Below are positions 35,173-39,652 of a DNA stretch of 39,652 nt, one piece after another. Below the pieces are notes generated by a model. The model searched no databases, had not been told where the DNA came from, and saw only the letters and a list, made by a program, of their open reading frames with translations. The position numbers were made by a program, and so were the translations under genes. The stretch's first letter is position 1; every line of letters begins with the position of its first letter. This stretch comes from Legionella waltersii (lineage in GTDB: Bacteria; Pseudomonadota; Gammaproteobacteria; Legionellales; Legionellaceae), in assembly GCF_001468085.1 (NCBI RefSeq), contig NZ_LNZB01000005.1:1-39652 (forward strand), written 5' to 3'.

Positions 35173-35793
35173 ACCTACTTTTTTTAACATAGTCTCAGTA
35201 ATAATGACTCCGGGTTTTGCACGCATTACTTGGCCAGGTTCAAAGCCAAACTCCTCTGGGCACTCTACCTCAGATGAGCCATCTGAATTCTTGGTAACAT
35301 TCATGTATGAGTCTTGCTTTGTTTCGAAATTGCCAAAAAAACTCTGCTTTGGTTTTTGGGTTTTCATTAGGTTCGATTCTATTGAAGGTGATATTTTTTC
35401 TTGTATCGTTTTTTCTAGTTGTTCCACTTGAGGGATCATTGGAGCCTTTTTTTGGGAAAAGAACTCAAAACTCTGCCCCAAGGCCGTATTGCTTAGAGAT
35501 ATCAATTCGTTAATAAATGATATCAACATATTGCACAGGCGATCTCCCCAACCAATTTCACTTTCAAGATGGGCTTTTGCTCGCTCAATGGATGGAGTAA
35601 TCCCTTCAATAAATTGAGAGATAGCAATCTCCTTTGATTTGCTGACATCGAACAGTGTCCAGATGTATTTGTCTTTGTAATCGATCAAATTTCTTTTTAA
35701 AGGAGTAAGAGCGTCGATGATTCGAGCATTTGCTTTTTTATCCTTTTCCAAAAGTTCAATTTCATCGGTCAATTCCTTGATGATCGGGTCCAA
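35113..35793 (-). CDS. Coiled-coil protein truncated by the repeat insertion
   Basis: The present frame encodes 226 aa, of which 207 are native and the last 19 (QDLRKTPISLLKELFNSVI) are read from the inserted element. The native part is helical: a charged N-terminal coiled coil (KELTDEIELLEKDKKANARI), a segment around FINELISLSNTALGQ, then a Ser/Gln-rich linker and PEEFGFEPGQVMRAKPGVII. The start appears to be TTG (35793); no in-frame ATG lies upstream before a stop. Without the insertion the protein would have 269 aa and end in MQRLRSYSPY. Loss of the natural C-terminus would remove a Dot/Icm signal if it were an effector. Divergent from the gene at 35902. Confidence 0.75.
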   Translation of the reverse strand: MDPIIKELTDEIELLEKDKKANARIIDALTPLKRNLIDYKDKYIWTLFDVSKSKEIAISQFIEGITPSIERAKAHLESEIGWGDRLCNMLISFINELISLSNTALGQSFEFFSQKKAPMIPQVEQLEKTIQEKISPSIESNLMKTQKPKQSFFGNFETKQDSYMNVTKNSDGSSEVECPEEFGFEPGQVMRAKPGVIITETMLKKVGQDLRKTPISLLKELFNSVI

Positions 35794-35901
35794 TTTATCA
35801 CGCTCTTGTTGAATGATGTGTTAATTAAACCTTAATGTTATTTTGATACCATTTTGATCGATTGGTTCCCATATACTATTAAAATGGTAGAGCGCAAAAA
35901 A

Positions 35902-36834
35902 ATGATTTATGGTTTTACCCTATTTTCTGATCAAGCCAAATCTATTTTCGAATACAACAGCAATGACAAGGTTACCGTTCTTACATTCCAAAGTGATAAA
36001 GACACCCAATTCCCTTCTATAAATCCTAAACTCCATGACTGCGCACAACCAGGTAGCGAATGGAGTCATAAAATCCAAGTGACCCGCCCGACCTTAATGG
36101 CTAAAACCATACGCAGCCTCTACAGCACTATTGGTCCAGTGGGTGCCAATTCCACTAAAACGCTAGTACAAGATAAAAACATTTTCTATCACAGCATTGC
36201 TGAGATCATTCAAAAAGGAACTCTGGATTATTCAGAAGTCATTGCAGATGAATTAGCCCAGAGTCAAAAATTAATGATTTGTGCTCATGGCTATTCAACG
36301 GATACCAATAATGCTTATTTGGAAACAGATTCTAAAAAATACCCTATTTCGTACCAAAATCTAGCAAAGTACATCGCTAAGCATGTTGATGGAAGTCGAG
36401 AAGAACCATTAACGATTGATTTAAGCATGTGTTATGCAGCAAGAGGAGAAAACTACAAAAAGCCTCATACCCTTAAGAGCCTCAGTAAGGAGGATATCGA
36501 AAGTAGCTTTTCACATAAATTGACTCAAGAATTGTCTAAGCTGCTGCCGAATACTCCAATAAGGATCAAAGCAAGTGCCACGGCTGTATGCTTTGACTAT
36601 TCGTCAGGTCTAAGAATGACGGAACTTGAAGAGTATTTCCAAAACCCAAAAGGCTGGACAAAAAAGCATTGTCATGAAGATTATTTTGCCCCTGAAACAT
36701 TAAGCTTCTTTCATTATGCAGATCCTTCAAGAGGCCTTTATACCAAGGTCACTGAAACAGATAGTGATGAAAATCAAACCACCTATGAATTTAGTTTGGA
36801 AGTAAAGCCTATAGCGTCTCCAGGAACAAGCTAA
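35902..36834 (+). CDS. Caspase-like (clan CD) cysteine protease candidate
   Basis: A 310-aa soluble protein not matching a family I can name with certainty. KLMICAHGYST followed 48 residues later by IDLSMCYAARG gives the His-Gly ... xLSxCxxARG pattern of clan CD peptidases such as CHAT and C11/C14 (His129, Cys177). Acidic tail with TETDSDENQ. No signal peptide. ATG 35902 is chosen because TATACT at 35872 would place transcription start near 35884, leaving an 18-base leader with a weak GAG; upstream in-frame starts (ATG 35884, TTG 35854) are possible. A secreted protease effector is plausible, but activity is inference. Confidence 0.65.
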   Translation: MIYGFTLFSDQAKSIFEYNSNDKVTVLTFQSDKDTQFPSINPKLHDCAQPGSEWSHKIQVTRPTLMAKTIRSLYSTIGPVGANSTKTLVQDKNIFYHSIAEIIQKGTLDYSEVIADELAQSQKLMICAHGYSTDTNNAYLETDSKKYPISYQNLAKYIAKHVDGSREEPLTIDLSMCYAARGENYKKPHTLKSLSKEDIESSFSHKLTQELSKLLPNTPIRIKASATAVCFDYSSGLRMTELEEYFQNPKGWTKKHCHEDYFAPETLSFFHYADPSRGLYTKVTETDSDENQTTYEFSLEVKPIASPGTS

Positions 36835-36848
36835 AACTCAGTTATCCG

Positions 36849-36961
36849 GACTTACACACCATAAGTCGAGATAAAAGCAGCATCTAAGACCAAAAGCATT
36901 AGAAGCACTAGGTGTCCAATGCTCATTAATAGGAGTATCGGGCCATCTCTGTATCTATTCG
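36849..36961. repeat. Decayed palindromic-element fragment
   Basis: GGACTTACACACCATAAGTC near 36849 resembles the family's left end (GGACTTACG...), followed by GAGATAAAAG instead of GAGGCAAAAG. The right half is missing. It sits between convergent genes. Confidence 0.4.
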
Positions 36962-38176
36962 CTAGTTGATTTCTTTGGGTGGAACAATAAAACAGGCAAT
37001 CAGCGTGGCGATAAGAGAAGCAACAATTAACAAAGACATGGCACTTTGTAACGCTTCTAAGGGATACGATTGAAAGCCCCCTATTTTGACATGATGCCAA
37101 CCACAGAGAATACGTACAATACTCCATAATACACCTGCTCCCACAAGTTGAGAAATTAGAATATTGAAACTAAATGCACTGGCTGTGATGTCAAGAGGGG
37201 CACGTAGTTTGGTTATGAGCAGAGTTAAGGCAAATGCACCAACAGTGATACCCAAAACCAAAAGACATACGATGGATATTAATAAAGGTAAATTAACGTT
37301 CAGAAGTAACAACAAAGAAATGGAGGCCAGGAATGGGGAGCAAATCATTATCAATTTTAGACCGAATTTCTGAGCAAGTACTGAGTGAATAGGGCTGCCT
37401 AGGGCATAGCCTATAAAAACTAATCCTGATAAAAACTCACTAAATTCCAGAGTGTATTGATATTTAACCATCATAAAAGGAGCGCACCAAAAGCTTGCAA
37501 AAGCAATAATGGGACTAAGCACAACTCCCCCATAGACTCCTGGAATCCAGGCGCCTCTGGTTCTCAAAAATAGTCTAAAATCATCCAGTATTTTTTTCAT
37601 GCCCGATTGAAGACTCTCTTTTGTTTGATTTTTTTTAAGGAAAATAAGGAATAAAAAAGCCAGAGCCATACTAACGTACCCTGCATGCTGTATAATTACT
37701 CTCCAGCTTTCATGTTTACTAGCCCATACTAAGACCAGACCACCTGAAATTGCCCCAATAGTACCAATAGAAATTGTCAGTGCAGAAAGTATCGAAAATA
37801 AATGGCCCGGGAAATACATTCTAATAATTGTCTGAGAACCAATGAGTGCAAAAGCGCCCGCACCTCCCATTGTTAAACGAGCAATATTCAATTCACTATC
37901 ATTGGTTGCATGAGAAAACAGAAAACAAGCAAACCCTGCTATCAGGGATGCCAAGGGCATAATGAGTCGAATACCGAATCTATCAATTAAAATACCAGAA
38001 AAAGGCAAAATGCTAACATAGGAAATAAAAAATAGGATTGCTAAATCGCTTACTTGTAGAATAGTCAGGGAAAAATCATGCATAAGATAACCTGACAAAG
38101 AACCGATTGAAACTCTTAAAAAATATTGATGGAAATAGCATAACGCGGTTATAACCCATATTACCCAAGCAAGCAT
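36962..38176 (-). CDS. MFS transporter
   Basis: A 404-aa membrane protein with about twelve transmembrane helices in two halves separated by a charged loop near 190-215 (KKNQTKESLQSG). The MFS loop 2-3 motif appears as GILIDRFGIRLIMP and, in the second half, HSVLAQKFGLKLIM. RVSIGSLSGYLMHDF in the first external loop resembles the Legionella-type MFS (including Pht-like) carriers, but no substrate can be assigned. ATG 38176 is chosen because AAGGA lies six bases upstream; a TTG at 38194 is less likely. Confidence 0.9.
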   Translation of the reverse strand: MLAWVIWVITALCYFHQYFLRVSIGSLSGYLMHDFSLTILQVSDLAILFFISYVSILPFSGILIDRFGIRLIMPLASLIAGFACFLFSHATNDSELNIARLTMGGAGAFALIGSQTIIRMYFPGHLFSILSALTISIGTIGAISGGLVLVWASKHESWRVIIQHAGYVSMALAFLFLIFLKKNQTKESLQSGMKKILDDFRLFLRTRGAWIPGVYGGVVLSPIIAFASFWCAPFMMVKYQYTLEFSEFLSGLVFIGYALGSPIHSVLAQKFGLKLIMICSPFLASISLLLLLNVNLPLLISIVCLLVLGITVGAFALTLLITKLRAPLDITASAFSFNILISQLVGAGVLWSIVRILCGWHHVKIGGFQSYPLEALQSAMSLLIVASLIATLIACFIVPPKEIN

Positions 38177-38608
38177 ACATTTCCTTGTATTCAATAGCGC
38201 TTAATGCAAGTATAGCCAGTGATAGAGATTTGGGTGGTAATACCAGTGGTATACCTCTATAGCGATGGTTAATTGAGCATGGAAAGCAAAATGGCAAATA
38301 GCGATAGAGGAGGAGCAATTTATGCCGGAGTCTCTACTGGATGTACCAGTGTACCTGGGATCCTAAATCGATTTGATGGTCCTGGCCATTTTGCCAATGG
38401 CGCTAGCTTTATTGTCCAGGACGACACAGAAGAGGTTAATGCGTCTGTTGCTATGTTAAATTGATTCTCATCGATACGTGCTGCTATTTGCAGTAAAACA
38501 GAAGATTGCAGCTTGTAATCAAAAGAGAGTGACGATCCCCTTATAGTCTATCGAATAGTCCAGGTTTTAAAAAAGAGCCAGGAAATACCTTGAGGTTTAA
38601 ATTAGTTG
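38177..38608. other. Intergenic region with a doubtful small frame
   Basis: 432 bases between the MFS transporter and the secreted protein gene. A 61-codon plus-strand frame is listed separately. The rest has no gene features; GAGGAGGAGC at 38308-38317 is a strong ribosome-binding sequence in front of a 14-codon frame starting at 38323, possibly the relic of a lost gene. Confidence 0.4.
38279..38464 (+). CDS. Doubtful small protein
   Basis: A 61-aa frame with moderately coding-like composition (ILNRFDGPGHFANGASFIVQ, DDTEEVNASVAMLN) but no convincing ribosome binding site at its own start. It could be a gene remnant. Not recognised. Confidence 0.3.
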   Translation: MESKMANSDRGGAIYAGVSTGCTSVPGILNRFDGPGHFANGASFIVQDDTEEVNASVAMLN

Positions 38609-39070
38609 TTACGAACTGAGCTCAAGCAAAAATTGACCTAATACCAACCCATTGCCAGTAATATCCAATAATTGACTTATATTTGTAATCCAATTAACTT
38701 GAGTGATGTAAATGATACATTGCCCCCCTGGGATAACCGTATTGCAATTCACTTTGGACGTACTTATCAAAGAAGAAAGCGAAGAATCTATTGGACCTAT
38801 GTTAATATCACTAAGGGTCAAACCTCCGGTGTTTGTGATTACCAGACTACCAAATGGACTATCGGATAAACGTAATGAAAGCGTACAAAGAGCATATTGA
38901 CCAAATGAACAGGGCCTCATTTCACTCCGATGCGTGGAAGCTTGAATGGATATGTTATTCCGGATGTTTTTGGAGTCGCCATCGGAAGCCATTAACAAAT
39001 TGAATGGTGCTAAACTTAAGACAACACAGAAAACCCATCTATAATGCCTAACGAATTGAATTAGATTCAT
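38609..39070 (-). CDS. Secreted beta-rich protein (hypothetical)
   Basis: A 153-aa protein with an N-terminal signal peptide (core WVFCVVLSLAPFNLLMA). The mature region has an Ig-like, SPD-2/Hydin-type pattern: SLVITNTGGLTLSDINIG, then SKVNCNTVIPGGQCIIYITQ, with paired cysteines typical of these extracytoplasmic beta-sandwich domains. ATG 39070 is preferred (AAGGA six bases upstream and directly before the signal) over the longer frame from 39124. Function unknown; probably periplasmic or released. Confidence 0.7.
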   Translation of the reverse strand: MNLIQFVRHYRWVFCVVLSLAPFNLLMASDGDSKNIRNNISIQASTHRSEMRPCSFGQYALCTLSLRLSDSPFGSLVITNTGGLTLSDINIGPIDSSLSSLISTSKVNCNTVIPGGQCIIYITQVNWITNISQLLDITGNGLVLGQFLLELSS

Positions 39071-39458
39071 ATATTTCCTTTTATTCAGCAAGTAAAAACC
39101 AAGTGGTAGCATGGACCAATCCATGTTTTTTAAATTAGCATTCTCTTACCCTAGAGGGAAGAGTTTAAAATTGAAGTATCAGGCAACACTGGTTAATGTG
39201 GTGCCTGAATATCATTTAATTGTGTTCTCTTTGCCCAAAGGAAGGTTATGCATCAAGCGAAGCTAGTTTACTCCACCAACCTAATTCGTAAAGCTTTTTT
39301 TAGCCTCTGAGGATATTTTCACCTTATCATCATGGGGGGATCAGTTATCCTCCCTTGGTTATCGATTAAAACGGTTTGGCAATTTTAGACTAAAATTTAT
39401 TGTTCTATTCAAAATCTCAATTGTCTATCTTTTCTCTAAAAGGTGTTCCTGAAGCAAT
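39071..39458. other. Gene-free region
   Basis: 388 bases with no coding frame. TCAGGCA at 39179-39185 pairs with TGCCTGA about 39201-39207 (with inner ACAC/GTGG), a possible terminator-like hairpin. CATGGGGGGATC near 39332 and short A/T tracts have no clear meaning. Confidence 0.45.
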
Positions 39459-39571
39459 CAGGACTTACGCAAAACCCTGAGGTCGAGGCAAAAAAGAGGT
39501 TGAATGAGGGAATGTAGATAAACTAAATGACCGAATTCCAACCATTTTTTAACGAATAGATCTAGGTTTTG
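39459..39571. repeat. MITE-like element at the right end
   Basis: Left end CAGGACTTACGCAAAACCCT, core with GAGGTCGAGGCAAAAA and an inverted arm AATTCCAACCATTTTTT, right end GCGTAAGCATTTCAAGCAC, which is the asymmetric tail also seen at 4982. Continues into the terminal inverted repeat. Confidence 0.8.
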
Positions 39572-39652
39572 CGTAAGCATTTCAAGCACAAAGTGCTCCG
39601 CATCTATAAATAACTTTAAGTATTTTATGTGTACAATTTCGTGCGATGGGAT
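39572..39652. repeat. Terminal inverted repeat, right copy (81 bp)
   Basis: Exact reverse complement of 5-85. The identity ends where the two palindromic elements diverge (CGCAAAAC here, CGAAATAC on the left). Confidence 0.9.

Noticed and set aside
36852..37127. 91-codon minus-strand frame overlapping the MFS gene
   Set aside because: Shadow frame of the transporter's 3' end.
1..39652. CRISPR array, tRNA or rRNA genes, integrase with attachment site
   Set aside because: I looked for regularly spaced repeats, cloverleaf or T-arm sequences and tyrosine/serine recombinase motifs and saw none; the repeats present are dispersed, not arrayed.

Overview
The window looks like a chromosomal accessory region of a Legionella species. 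The evidence is the AT-rich composition, the density of eukaryotic-like and host-directed protein families (two Ser/Thr kinases, an LRR/F-box protein, a Rab-like GTPase, cysteine-protease-like folds, a CheD-like deamidase fold), polar or acidic C-termini typical of Dot/Icm substrates, and scattered palindromic intergenic repeats. Genus assignment and the word 'effector' are inferences from gene families, not from a database search. The first and last 81 bases are perfect inverted copies of one dispersed repeat, so the window may be a draft contig broken at repeats.

Layout. 0.2-5.4 kb: an unknown protein with a presequence-like N-terminus, a periplasmic amino-acid-binding protein, an SDR oxidoreductase divergent from an HxlR regulator, an M32 carboxypeptidase and a DUF4169 protein. 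5.9-13.1 kb: a large ankyrin-like protein with two HEPN-type RxxxxH motifs, a single-pass membrane protein, a broken LRR/F-box gene and a Ser/Thr kinase; a 133-bp piece of the kinase gene is copied into the broken F-box locus. 13.2-15.7 kb: a second-type elongation factor G and a small protein. 15.9-20.2 kb: an unknown 476-aa protein, a truncated DUF559 gene, a coiled-coil protein, an IS3 transposase remnant and a secreted Cys-rich protein. 20.3-24.9 kb: an alpha/beta hydrolase, a second kinase, a small protein and a Rab-like GTPase. 25.0-29.9 kb: an exported FlgE-like protein, a CheD-like protein, two lipoproteins, a helical protein and a TfoX-N protein. 30.0-36.8 kb: a calpain-like protein, an EreA/ChaN-like protein, a gene split by a repeat insertion, and a caspase-like (clan CD) candidate. 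37.0-39.1 kb: an MFS transporter and a secreted protein.

Most genes are monocistronic, with their own ribosome binding site, changing strand often and separated by hairpins, as expected for acquired effector genes rather than a pathway operon. Housekeeping genes (EF-G, M32 peptidase, TfoX-N, MFS, SDR/HxlR) are interspersed. The region is actively degrading: there are an IS3 remnant, a truncated DUF559 gene, a frameshifted F-box gene, several short coding remnants, and one candidate effector gene cut by a palindromic MITE-like element that left a perfect 5-bp target duplication and can be restored in frame on paper.
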